A DNA stretch of 64,000 nucleotides. Origin: Bedellia somnulentella. Its lineage: Eukaryota; Arthropoda; Insecta; Lepidoptera; Bedelliidae. The notes beneath the pieces were generated by a model that worked only from the letters and a program-made list of their open reading frames with translations, had not been told where the DNA came from and searched no databases. The stretch is from positions 12,090,001 to 12,154,000 of the forward strand of contig OY755178.1 of NCBI GenBank assembly GCA_963576735.1, written 5' to 3'. A program made the position numbers and the translations under genes. Position 1 is the stretch's first letter, and each line of letters starts with the position of its first letter. Shown here piece after piece: positions 48,435 to 59,974 of this stretch.

Positions 48435-49331
48435 TCACAAATTACAGGCAAACAAGATCATGTTCGACTTTTTTTTTTTTTCATAAACCCCCTTTTTTGT
48501 ATTACATTTTTAAATTAAAAAAATACAATTTCAATATGTTTTTTATTTTTATCCTAAAAATAAACAAATCGATAGTGTAAATAAAAAAAGAATTATAGAT
48601 CCATCATTGATAGTTCTCATTTTATACACGTTGCAATATCGGCGAAAATCGCCGGCGAACCAGGGAAGGCGCGTTTTAAACCCTTCGGCTGTCAAAAGTG
48701 TTAATCAGCAATTCGGTATGTAAAGTCTTTTTTTGTATTTATTTAATTATTTTTTTCGATAGTAAACACAAAAATAAAAGACCGTTTTGAATATTTTTCA
48801 TTTAAAATGACCACAGACCACCCCCAATAGACTCCGCATACAGTATATATTTGTATGAATGATATGAATCCAAACTGGCAACTCTTGGAGGAAAGTACGG
48901 GTAGCGGGGAACAACGCACAATGCCTGTGATTGGCTCTTTCAAGGTCGCTCTATTCTTGAACTCTTTAATAGTGATGGGACACATTTGAGAAATGATATT
49001 GATAAATTAGTTCGTAAGGAAAGAATAATAGATTTTAACATTCATATTTTTATTGCAAAGAAAGAAAGAAATGGAAATACATATACATGGGCCGGTAAAC
49101 AAAACCGGTGTCGTTGAAACGATGAGTAGCTTCAATCTATTTGGCTTTCATCTCTGTTAATTTAGAAAAACTCAAATATAAACGAAATTCTATCAGAGCA
49201 AGATTTGAAATATTTAGATACTTGCTGGTACCCGCGACTTCGTCTCGTCCTTTTAATTTTGATGTTAGGTTTTGCAAAAAGATTAAATAATACAATTAAA
49301 TAAATATATACTTGTACTTCTATTTAAGAAA
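48435..49331. other. Spacer, largely unexplained
   Basis: A GC-richer patch at 48640-48720 could be a transposon end or promoter. ACCCGCGACTTCGTCTCG at about 49231 resembles sequences common at lepidopteran repeat ends. Confidence 0.3.
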
Positions 49332-49535
49332 TAATCTGTATACGGACATATTATACACAGTTTAAGTTAGTCCCAAACTAAGTAAGACTTGTAGTATGGG
49401 ATACTAACTTAACGATATATTTAATATTATATAGTACACATATGAATAATACCTAAGACTAAAAAACAATCATTGAAGCTCATCACATAAATATTGCTCT
49501 GAAATCGGGATCGAAACCGCAACCTCCGGCGGCGT
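49332..49535 (-). mobile_element. tRNA-derived SINE, uninterrupted copy
   Basis: Same family as 23510-24296 without the MITE. The tRNA-like head is decayed (GATCGAAACCGCAACCTCC). Confidence 0.7.
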
Positions 49536-49896
49536 AATTCCCGTTCCGAAACCATTCCGTTCTAAAAGTATCTCTGGACATTCTTGACGTTATGCTAGAA
49601 AAAGACGTAATCACAATCAACGTAAAGAGTGAATGTGACGGAACTATGGTGTTGACCAGTTTAAATTGATCTCTTGAATTGCAATTTAATTATGATTTTA
49701 TGCTTAGTAATGGAATGTAATACCGTCTTTTTGGTAGTTGTATTTTGTGGTTGATTTCCCACACCACTTTATTAAACATGTTGGCATTTCAAAGCAATAG
49801 TAATAAATAAAACAGTGTGTATAAATATTTTTGGTGCACGAACACTCAGTTCCTAGTTCTGGTCGCAACTGAAACAGTGCGTAGTTGAACTTTTAA

Positions 49897-50172
49897 GCGG
49901 CCAGTACACAATGGCCGACGATGGGCCACGCTTCGCAATTGGCAATTGTAGACCACGATCAATTGGTGTTCAAACAATGTCCCATTGCTCATTACTGCCT
50001 GGCAATCCACTTGCGACGGACGACGACACAGCCATAATTACTTTGACGTCCGTCGCAAGTGGATTGCCAGGCAGTAATGAGCAATGGGCCATTGTTTGAA
50101 CACCAATTGATCGTGGCCTACAATTGCCAATTGCGAAGCATGGCCCATCGTCGGCCATTGTGTACTGGCCGC
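49897..50172. mobile_element. Palindromic MITE with TTAA target sites
   Basis: GCGGCCAGTACACAATGGCC at the left is complementary to the right end. TTAA flanks both ends (49893-49896, 50173-50176), as for piggyBac-type elements. The arms match nearly to the centre. Confidence 0.75.
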
Positions 50173-50176
50173 TTAA

Positions 50177-50597
50177 AGCGGATCATTACTGCCTGGCAAT
50201 CCACTTGCGATGGACGTCGAAGTAATTATGGCTGCAGCTATTTATTTATTATTATGTATGTAATTTATTTTATTTATGGCGCTATTTATGTTATTTTTAC
50301 GTCATATAGTGATTATAAATACATTTAGCAATAAAATATTCCAAAAAAGTATAAGTATCTATGAGCGACCGGTGACGAACTAAACAATGGCAGTACCAGT
50401 GTAAAACACCACCGGCCACGCTACGCCACGATTCCTTTGAAGTGTGCCCGAAAAACCGACAACTTCGCCATTGCGCGCCACGATCGGCAATTGTCCGCCA
50501 TCATACACCATTGCCCCCTGTACACAGTGGCGATGGCGAGCAGTGGGCCATCGTCGCGACCAGTATGTGCGTCGGCCATTGTGTACTGGCCGCTTAA
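50177..50597. mobile_element. Broken copies of the same MITE group
   Basis: An inner piece (CATTACTGCCTGGCAATCC) is at 50182-50235. A right end GGCCATTGTGTACTGGCCGC followed by TTAA is at 50594-50597. Confidence 0.6.
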
Positions 50598-51039
50598 AGT
50601 TATAATTATTTAAAGATTGTATACTATTTATTTCTCTAGTGACGTCATCGATCGAAAGAATCACGTAGCGACATGCAAATGAAGTGAAATGTTTTGTAAA
50701 AATTTTGCTAATTGCAAAACATTTCACGAATTTGGAATCTTAAATTAAATTATTACGATATTACGCTAAAGAAACCTATGATTTTCGATATTTTATTAAT
50801 AAACTACAAAAATGAATGTCTTTGAAATTGAAGGTCAAACACTGCAACAGTTTTTGATAAAATAACAGTAATCTTAGCTTTATTTGATTTGATTTCAAGA
50901 AAATATTGTGTAAAAACATAATACCTAAGTATCTCGAAATGGTTTCGTAATCAGCATCACTTTTGTAAAACTTTGCATACCGAATTAATCTTGTAAGAGA
51001 AAAAATGCTCTGGAATTATTCTCATTTTATTAGTATTAA

Positions 51040-51470
51040 GGGCCTCCCCGCATTTTGCAGCTATTGCGCTCACTCTTACATCAAATTTACTGAGAGTGAC
51101 AGGGACGGAAAAAACGCGCGCGCAGGATAAATGTAGTTTATTTAGTTTTATTGAATAACTATAATGTTTAAATGAAAAGTTAAACATCAAAGTTACAGAT
51201 CTTAAAGCTACCCGTATATAGACACATAATGAGTTCACATGTATGTTATGCCAGTGGAGCCTATACGGTTTTTATGAAAACAAAGCATGTTCCAATTCAT
51301 TTTTTTTCATCATATTTTTCAACAAATTATTAAAATGTTAAACATCAAATTTTAACACAATGAACTAATCACCAACATTATATTTTATTCATGTCATATC
51401 AATAATATCAAATCAGACTTTATAGAATTTCAAAACAATCAATATCAACCTATTTTTCCGGGGACGGCCC
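51040..51470. mobile_element. piggyBac-type MITE with TTAA target sites
   Basis: GGGCCTCCCCG at the left and CGGGGACGGCCC at the right (one base different). TTAA at 51036-51039 and 51471-51474. Interior AT-rich, non-coding. Confidence 0.65.
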
Positions 51471-52006
51471 TTAAACGGTTTTTATTTTATTTATTCTTCG
51501 CAAACAAGCAAATTTTACTTGCTAGGTAGATTTATATTAGGCGATGTCTGTCATGATGTCCTATCTAATACTAGGATCACTCTCCAAACAGAATAGAAAA
51601 CATAATGGGTGATTTTACACATCGTGACATCACTAGTAAAAAAATCTTTTATCTTTGGCAGTGTACGCTTGAAATCTTGTAAGGGCAGTTCTATTCTATG
51701 CTTTAGTTCTTGTTCTGAATTACCTTTGACTATAGACACTATAGACAAAGCGATGTTACGTCATCCATTTTAAAAAGAGAAGCCCTTATTTAAGTTCTTA
51801 TATGTTAAAAAGAGACACAAATCTTTATTGTCATCTCTATCGCGTAACCCGTTTTGTTGATGTCACACTTTTAAATTGTGACAAACAAAGCGTCGACTTG
51901 TGAGCGATTTTGGTTTTCTTTTGATTTTGAGAAAGATTTTATTCATTTGTATATTGTTATTGTGATAAAAGAGACACCATTAGTTAAACTTATTATTTAG
52001 TGAGGT

Positions 52007-52077
52007 ATGGTTGGGTGTAGCGTGCTTGGCTGCGGAAGCCGCAGCGAAAAACACATCGAAGGAGTGACTTTCCACAA
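52007..52077 (+). pseudogene. THAP start exon of element B
   Basis: Encodes MVGCSVLGCGSRSEKHIEG and ends FHK at a GTGAGT donor. Its partner exon at 54813-54939 (FPKDPNLREKW) is now separated by the 2-kb insertion at 52786-54779. Confidence 0.75.
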
Positions 52078-52785
52078 GTGAGTGAGTTTTTTGATGTTTT
52101 TCTACAGATAAATACATAATAAATACATTGCGCGATCAGAAAATAAGTGATTCAAATGTAAATTACGTTGAACTAGATTACTAGCATTTTCTTTAGTTAT
52201 TTTGAGCAATTTTTTAATAGTATAACCTAAAATTATGCAGTATCTCCGTGTTGCCATAATTCACGTTTTCATCCTACCCTGTCGTTAGGGTAAAATTTTC
52301 AAATTAGTAAACTGATGTTAATGAGTGAGTATATCATCTGATTACTGGTAAAATGTAGTAAATACACATTTTGTTAAACGGAGATATAGGGTTTTCAAAG
52401 TTTAAGTATTTTTTTTACTAACATCTAAATAAGATTTTGCAGAAATGTATTTAATAAATTATTGGAAATTTAACGTTCTTATTTGCGGTAGCATATTAGA
52501 GGCCATTTTCTTATAAATATTGTGGAAAAAAATATTATTTTTAGCATGGGTGTGCACTTATCATATTTGACCTGTAAATTGAGAAATGACCTGTAATTAA
52601 CAGTCCTATCATTTATTGCGTTTTTCCAGTAGAAAGAGCGTCAAAAATTACATATAAATGTATTATTAACTATGTTTTTGTAAGAAACACATTTACTACA
52701 GACGATATTATGAATTTCGTCGCGCTATAGCGACGCTGAATGATTTCCAATTGTTATCTACGGAATTAGTAAGTAATAAATTTGA

Positions 52786-54779
52786 TCTGGGGGCACGGCA
52801 GTGCCCCTGCCAAGTCTCGAGCAAAACGGGCACGGCCGTACCATCTTTTCTCGAAGCGGTTCGCGGCTGTTTCGCCCCCCCTATATCTTCGACGTGGACA
52901 AAGCTAGGAGTTTAGGTTTTCGGTGAATAATAGTAGGCATTAGAACAAGCTTAAGTTCGAAATTACACGCCAAATGAATTAATAGTTTAGGAGTTACGGT
53001 CGATCAAAGTTACACCATTTTGTCACTCACTGACTCACTGACAGATCATCAAAAATCTAAAGTACTTCTAGCAGACTTAGAAACTTCAAATTTTGCACCA
53101 AGATAGGTCATTAGCCACATATAAAGGAAAAATTATAAAAACATTAAAAAATTATATGCCATAGAAAACAATTTTATATTTGCGGTTTGGCAAGAACATT
53201 ATGTATGGATTTTGACTGCAATGTTAACTTTGTTCGTTGTTCAAGTACCTATTCAATTGGATGAATACATACATAGAATAGAAAAGAATAATATAAATGT
53301 AATACATAGACTATCATTAATACAAATTAATACATAAAGTTCATTAAATTAATAAAGCTAAAACTCCATTGTATTGCGATAAATATTGTATGAGCGCTCG
53401 ATAGATGGCGTTGTACCTGTCTGAATCGCTCTATGGTTTCGTTACAAAGCGCAGTGTAAGTAGTACTTCAAAATAATTCGATAATATTCATTTGATACAT
53501 CTGTCAATGAAAACCCATTTCGAAACTAAAAAATATTGTAGTGATAATTGATATTCGGAGAACTTTACGTGTTATTTAGTTTAGTTTAGTTATAGTTTGT
53601 AAGTTAGTAGATATATATTTATTTAGTTAGTTATTTGTTAGTTAGTTTAGTTCTATTTAGTTTGCATATATATATAAGTTTAAGCCCTATTGTTATAGAA
53701 GTAATTGTAAATATAGTGTAATGGAACGTGAAATATTGTACATAAATGGCGACCTTTGTCCACACAGAGTCATCTCTATTCCTGGAGATGGGTCGTGTTT
53801 ATTTCATTCGTTGTCATACAGCATGTATGGGAGTTTTCAGTCGTCAAACGATAAGGGAATTTTAGTAGTATCAAAGCTCAGGAGACAGCAATAGCTGAAT
53901 ATAATCGACTCCGAAGTATATATCGCCCAGACTTGTCTACCTTAGAAGTAACGAAGCCTCAGAGAAGAAACAAAAGAGATAGAGACAGAGAATGGGTTCT
54001 AAGCAAAGCAGTAGCTGACGTCCAAGAAATTGTGAGGTCACCTAAAAGTAAAAGAAAGAAATACACTTACAAAAAATAAATGAGATCCCACCAAAAACAT
54101 TAAATGTAAAAAAATGCCAAGTCTCTCGATGCAGTCTTTCCATCGTAAAAAGTTTTGAGATCTCATAGAAGCCAAGTCCTATTCAAAATATTTCGTAGTT
54201 ATAAATCAACATTTAGTAATTGTATCAATAGTTTTCTTTATATTATAATTATAGTGACTTGGCAATGAGCACAAATTAAAAGCTGCTTGCTGCCTGGAAT
54301 TATGTGCAAATGTTACTGACGAGACCAGTGATCAGATTATTTGTTATGTGTGAATCATGATGGTCACTACCGACTACATTCTCCAATACAATAATTAAGA
54401 ATACCTTACGGGCCATCGCTTTATGAAAGTAAATGAATCGAGAGTGCACTAAGACTGACTGCCGTTGCCGAAATTCGGTTGGGACGACACGGATAAACCA
54501 ACAGAAAATTAATTTTGTGATATTAATGTTTACGCATGCGGTGTGTGTAACTTTAAACTCCTCCAAATATGCCGTTTTATTTGTTTCTTCTTGTGCTCAT
54601 TGCCAAGTCACTATAATTATAATATAAAGAAAACTATTGATACAATTACTAAATGTTGATTTATAACTACGAAATATTTTGAATAGGACTTGGCTTCTAT
54701 GAGATCTCAAAACTTTTTACGATGGAAAGACTGCATCGAGAGACTTGGCATTTTTTTACATTTAATGTTTTTGGTGGGA
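52786..54779 (+). mobile_element. Helitron-like element with OTU remnant and terminal inverted repeat
   Basis: It inserts into element B between A and T with no target duplication; the empty site is seen in element A near 46640. It starts TCTGGGGGCACGGCAGTGCC, which can fold into a hairpin. It ends in a 195-bp inverted repeat (about 54073-54271 against 54584-54779) whose last bases are GTTTTTGGTGGGA. An OTU-protease-like fragment lies inside. The A/T insertion and 5' TC suggest rolling-circle transposition, but the usual CTRR end is absent. A second copy is at 4423-5560. Confidence 0.6.
53721..53894 (+). pseudogene. OTU cysteine protease fragment
   Basis: Starts MEREILYINGDLCPH and contains IPGDGSCLFHSLSYSMYG, the OTU catalytic block (Asp-Gly-x-Cys-Leu-Phe). 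It breaks off after about 57 codons. A lysine/arginine-rich tail (to 54079) follows in another frame. OTU domains are known accessory parts of some Helitrons and other large elements. Confidence 0.7.
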
Positions 54780-54812
54780 TATATTTATTTAATTTCTTCG
54801 TATTCATTACAG

Positions 54813-55134
54813 TTTTCCTAAAGACCCGAATCTACGAGAAAAATGGATTGCGGCCACTGGAAGATGCAATTGGAAATCAACCAAAGTTTTGAGGCATACT
54901 ATAAAATTGAAAGGCACCTCGTTTTTGTCCAAAGACTAAGCTTTGGCTCAAATGGTCGCAGTTGTTTTGAAAAAGAATTTAGGTAAAAGAATATTTCCGA
55001 CATTAAACGACCACATCAGAGAGCAAAATCCGTTCGAAAACCACCTTGTGCTGTTAATAAAGGCTATAGCTTTAAAATACTTAGATGTACGAATACATCA
55101 TCTTTTGAAAAATGTGACTGAAATAGACGAATGA
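54813..55134 (+). pseudogene. THAP exon 2 and transposase C-terminal fragment of element B
   Basis: 54813-54939 encodes FPKDPNLREKWIAATG and ends at TAA. The following frame (about 54943-55134) includes LGKRIFPTLNDHIRE and NHLVLLIKAIALKYLDVRIH, typical of the C-terminal region found in THAP9/P-type transposases. The catalytic core between them is absent, so this is an internally deleted element. Confidence 0.6.
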
Positions 55135-55714
55135 ATTCGAAATTTTCACACAAAACTGATTTTGTTTAAAGGTCAATAGTAAATAATGCAATAAAACTCA
55201 TGTACAAAATAGTGCTGTCTTTTATTTTTCAAAATACAAACATAGACCCCACTATACCCATGATGACCCGTATGATATTTACATAACTTGCACTTATGGA
55301 ACAGCTGTTTTTTTTTGTCCAGTAACAAAGTTAGTCCCGTACAAAAATTTATTCGTAATCATGGGAAGATTCATACCTGATAGTTAGTACAATGCTTTAG
55401 ATTTCACGGTGTATTAAACATCAGTATAAATGGTAAAATTAAACAAAAAAGATTGTATAATACTAGGAGCAAGTATATATAATTATATGATTGCAGGAAA
55501 TAATATAGTAAGCAGTAAACCTTTAATTAAACAATAAATTGACGTAATCAATTTTAAATTAAAAAGTAGCTTTTAGAATGGTGATTATAGTATTTTGGGG
55601 TAATTGTTTTCTAGTGATCGCAACATTACAGGGAAAAATATTGCTATCTAAAAGTGCTAATAGACGATCGAACATGTACGGCGCGCACCACGAACTGTGC
55701 GGTGCGCTCTAGCC

Positions 55715-58700
55715 CAGTGGCGTAGCTAAGGGGGGGCGGCGGGGGCGGCCCGCCCCGGGTGTCACCCGTTTAGGGGTGACACCCGAGCCCGACTATGTCC
55801 ATCAGTTATAGTTCTTTCTATTTATAAAAAAATCGTAAATCTGCGGCAGAGAGCATAACCGCCACTAATAAAATTATCTAGGTAACTATAATATCGTACC
55901 ACGAACATAATAATTGATATTAAAAAAAAACAATGTGCACAGTGTCAATCGATCAGGGATTCCCCCAAAATTTAATACCCCGTTCGCGCATAACCAACGC
56001 TAGTCAGGGGATTCCCTCGATATAGCGCTCGTCACTTGTATTGTGGATTGGGCTTCTTTTGTTTCCGACCGCATTCATTTCAATATTCGCTTACGTGAAC
56101 GTGTGAAAGTCTAGTGCAAAGTGTTTGTTAATTATTAGATATTATAAACAACATTTTTTGTATAAAAGTCGATTCTTGAAGAAAATAAACAAGGTAAGTG
56201 AATTATTTTTGTTATTACAGGTAATACTTACATTTTTTATCCATTTAGTTTCTAATAGCAGTATCTTAGATTATTTTGAAAAACCCTTCAATTTTATTCT
56301 CTTTTAATTACTGTGTATTTTAAACTATATTATTGAGATGTCCTAAATGATAAATAGGTACCTAAAGAAGGTATTTCAGACGGATTGCAATAATATTTTT
56401 TTGTTTAGCCTGGGCAAGTATTACTTATCTACTAAAGGTATTTATTTATTAAAATAGGTTTTAAAGACTTTGCTGGTGTAAAAAGATTTTACTTATTACT
56501 TACACGTTTTACGATATTACTTTAGGTAATAATGTTTAATTGTAAATAATATTCTTATTTATTATTAACTTACTTAATATTTTCCTATCTAATAGCAATG
56601 GGATTTGTTTACAAAAACGGAATACATTAAGTTTAGATTTTTGATTGAAAGTTATCATAATCATATCATACAACTTCGCGTACGTTGATTTTGCTCCGAG
56701 ATGAGCAGCTCGAGCACTCGTGGCACGGATATCACAATTAACGGTGGAGTTTTTAACTAATATTTTTCTAATAATACTTAAAAACATATTTACACCCAGA
56801 CGCAGGATTGTTAGGTAATATAAATTAACAATCCTGCGTCTGGGAAAAATATATTTCATAAAGCTAGTTACGTAACGTGTAGGTGTTTATTTACTGTTAT
56901 AATTAGTTTATAAAATCAACGTTTCACTTACTAACTAAAAATATTTTTTAGAATACCCAGAACGAAATATGCCTCGGGGAATTCATACTACGAAAAGACA
57001 AAGCGGGTTTCAACAGAGAAAAGCCAAAAAGGCTAAAATGGATGAAATTCAGAGCATGTCCGGTTCTCTTTTCAAATATGTCACAAAAGCAGATAGCGGC
57101 CAAAGTTCAAGTAAAGCACCCGAGTCTCCTGCTGACGAAAGTAATGATTCACATCTTGGAGACTCACATTCAGATAGCAACATCGACAATACAGAATCAA
57201 TGAAGACGACCCAGGACCTTGACGGAATCAAAATAAATAATGAAAATGACGCCGTTAATGCTACTTTCGGAGATAGCATTAGCTTTGAAGAATCAGTTCA
57301 ACACTTGAGAGATGTTTCACATTGGAGTTTACCGGTACCTGATAATGTTCGCATTGACATAATAAAAAAGGGCAGTGAACATTTCCAGAACAAAGAAGGA
57401 CCGTTTCCTACTGTATCTCGTCATGGTTCAAATATTAAAGGTGATTCTCGTCATCTTTCACAGGAATGGTTTTATAAACCGATGCCTAGTGGTGAAAAAA
57501 TTCTACGATCATGGATGGTATTTTCTCCTATATCAAATAACCTGTACTGTTTTTGCTGTCGTTTATTTGCTGTCAGTAACATACAAACAACATTTACAAC
57601 TGGATTTCAGAAGTGGTGGAAACTAAATCCTAAAGTATTGGACCATGAAACTTCATGTAAACATTTAGAAAATTTCGAAAAGTGGAAAACTTTGGAAATG
57701 AGATCAAAATCTCACACCACAATAGATGATGCAGCCTTGCAATTAATGAATACGGAAAAACAGAAGTGGAAAAATCTTTTATCTCGATTATTAGAGATAA
57801 CATTGTTTTTGGCTAAACAAAACCTAGCATTTCGTGGACATGATGAAACCAAAGGGTCGTCTAATAAAGGTAATTTCTTAGAACTAGTTAAACTGCTGTC
57901 AAAGTATGATGCAGTACTCAAAGAACATATACTATATTTGGAGCAGGAAAAATCACCTAAAGTAACATATTTATCGCCAGAAATACAAAATGAGTTCATA
58001 AGTGTTTTAGCTAATCATGTAAAATGTCAGCTTGTAAACGAAATTAAATCGGCCAAATATTTCGGTATCATGTTTGATAGCACACCTGACGTTTCACATG
58101 TTGATCAAATGTCTGAAGTGATTCGTTATGTAAAAATTAATAATAGAAAAGTAGAAGTCAAAGAAGTATTCTTAGGATTCTTTTCTTTACATGGAAAAAA
58201 AGCAGCTGACTTAAGCGCTGAAATACTAAAGAAGCTTGAAAACGATGGCTTAGATATTATGATGTGTCGTTCTCAAGGTTATGATAATGCTGCAGTTATG
58301 AGTGGTATACACGGAGGAGTACAAGCTATTATAAAAGAAAAAAACAATAAAGCAATTTTTATTGGTTGTATTGATCATTCAATTAATTTATGCGGCCAAC
58401 ATTCGTTCGCACAAAATGTGACTTGTGTTACATTTTTCGGAGCAGTGGAAACAATATTTAACTTTTTTTCAACTTCCACAAGCCGTTGGGAAGTGCAACT
58501 CAATCACAGCAAAGCATCTGTTAAAAGACTTTCGACAACGCGATGGAGTGCTCATTACGGTGCAGTAAAAGTATTGGCTGAAAAATTTGATGGGATAATA
58601 TCTGCAATTGAGGAACTATGTGACCAAGACGTAAATTTAGAAACTAGAGGTGCTGCACAAAATCTTATGCCTGCTATGTGCAATTTCTCATTTCTTTGTT

Positions 58701-59701
58701 TTCTTTTCTTTTGGAATGATGTGATAAGGGAAGTGAACAATGCTCAGATTGCATTACAAAGTAAAGGTTTATGTGTTGATGAAATAATCATAAAACTAGA
58801 AGCACTTCGTCTATTCATTGGAGAGAAACGGTTGCATTAAGCAGAAGAGGCAATAGATTTTGCTGTACAAGAATCGGAAAAATACAACATTTCGATGGAA
58901 CGACGAATTCGTCGCAAGAAACGCATGCCCGGTGAGTTAGCGTCGTCCACCGATGCTGGACTTACACTTAGAGCGGAACTTCAAAAGGACATGTTAGAAT
59001 GCATTGACAGATTCAATATTGAACTCGAAACAAGAGTAAAGTCCATTAAAGACGTAGCTTCATTGTTTGAGGTTGTGCAGTCAAAGACCTTGCTTTCGGC
59101 AAACACTGAACAGTTAAAATTAGCTATATCAAAATTTACTAACCTTTACGATGAAGTATCAGAAACAGAACTCCTTTTAGAAATACCAAGATTGAGAAGA
59201 CATTTAAAAGCGGCTAATATTACTGTCTCTAATTGGGTGATACTGGACTTTTTGAAATTTATTGCGGAATGGGATTTTACAGAATCTCTTCCGAATCTAA
59301 CGGTAGCACTAAAGTTATTTATAACAATATGTGCATCAGTAGCTTCATGTGAGAGAAGTTTCAGCAAATTAAAATTAATTAAAAATTATTTGCGGTCTAC
59401 AATGACCGAAACCAGATTAAACAATCTTGGTATTTTAACGATAGAACATGAAGCAACACAAAATAAAAATTTTGAAGACGTGATTTCGGAGTTCGCTAGT
59501 GTCAAAGCTAGAAGGAAGAAATTTTAATTTTTAACAAACTAAATTTGTTTTACATAATAAACAAATATTTGTAATAGGTACTCATATTTTAATAAAACGT
59601 AAATGATTATAACTTTTTTTTATTTTAACAGTTTCGATTGAGTTTTAGGGTGACACCTATAAAATCCGCCCCGGGTGGCACCTATGCTAGCTACGCCACT
59701 G
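55715..59701 (+). mobile_element. hAT transposon (ZMYM1-like transposase family)
   Basis: Terminal repeats CAGTGGCGTAGCTA and TAGCTACGCCACTG bound a 3,987-bp element. GC-rich subterminal blocks (CCCCGGGTG...) lie at both ends. Flanks share CTAGCC but not a clean 8-bp duplication. It encodes a nearly intact transposase at 56969-59527. Confidence 0.85.
56969..59527 (+). pseudogene. hAT transposase (TTF zinc finger, DUF4371, hAT dimerisation), one nonsense codon
   Basis: The transposase cuts and pastes its own element. From the N-terminus there is a Ser/Asp-rich tail with basic residues, then a TTF-type zinc finger (about residues 165-245: WFYKPMPSGEK, NLYCFCCRLF, DHETSCKH). The RNase-H-like DUF4371 core follows, with likely catalytic Asp in FGIMFDSTPDVSH and in CRSQGYDNAA. 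The C-terminal dimerisation domain has ASVASCERSFSKLKLIK with the catalytic-type Glu. Frame is continuous for 852 codons except for TAA at 58838-58840, which splits it into 623 and about 228 residues. It resembles ZMYM1-like proteins. Recently active, now inactive unless the stop is read through. Confidence 0.9.
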
Positions 59702-59974
59702 CCTAGCCTACAGACGATCGAACATGTACGGCGCGCACCATCGCACAGTGCACCGCAAGCGCTTCGAACCAGCGCGCACCAATATTAATAATAATTATGT
59801 GCGGCGAACCACGCTACACACGTTCGTTTTTGGTACGGCCCGTACCACGAACACTGGTGCTTTCCGTACATGTTCGATCGTCTATTAGCACTTTTAAAGA
59901 GGTACGCTCCCGTTGTATTATAACTCTGTCTATAGTGTTCATAGTCAAAGTGAATTACAGACCAATACCTCACA

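Larger units (their letters stand above)
55650..59895. mobile_element. Fold-back element hosting the hAT transposon
   Basis: Ends are AAAAGTGCTAATAGACGATC and its reverse complement, about 32 bp matching. The empty site is preserved in element A near 45795. The GATCGAACATGTACGGCGCG segment occurs a third time inside, at about 59713. Without the hAT insertion the host element is about 260 bp. Confidence 0.7.
51724..59950 (+). mobile_element. P/THAP-superfamily element B, with nested insertions
   Basis: Terminal repeats begin CTTTGACTATAGACACTATA at the left and end TATAGTGTTCATAGTCAAAG at the right. A perfect 8-bp duplication TGAATTAC flanks it at 51716-51723 and 59951-59958, as expected for P-superfamily transposons. 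Removing two insertions (52786-54779 and about 55650-59895) leaves about 2 kb, too short for a complete transposase. It carries a THAP start exon, a second THAP exon and a C-terminal-like fragment. It is non-autonomous. Confidence 0.85.

Noticed and set aside
49911..50158. Two near-identical 62-residue frames on opposite strands (MADDGP...)
   Set aside because: They arise because the MITE at 49897-50172 is a palindrome; not a protein pair.
55707..59709. Clean 8-bp target duplication for the hAT
   Set aside because: Flanks CTCTAGCC and CCTAGCCT share only a shifted CTAGCC; not exact at the terminal-repeat borders, so not claimed.
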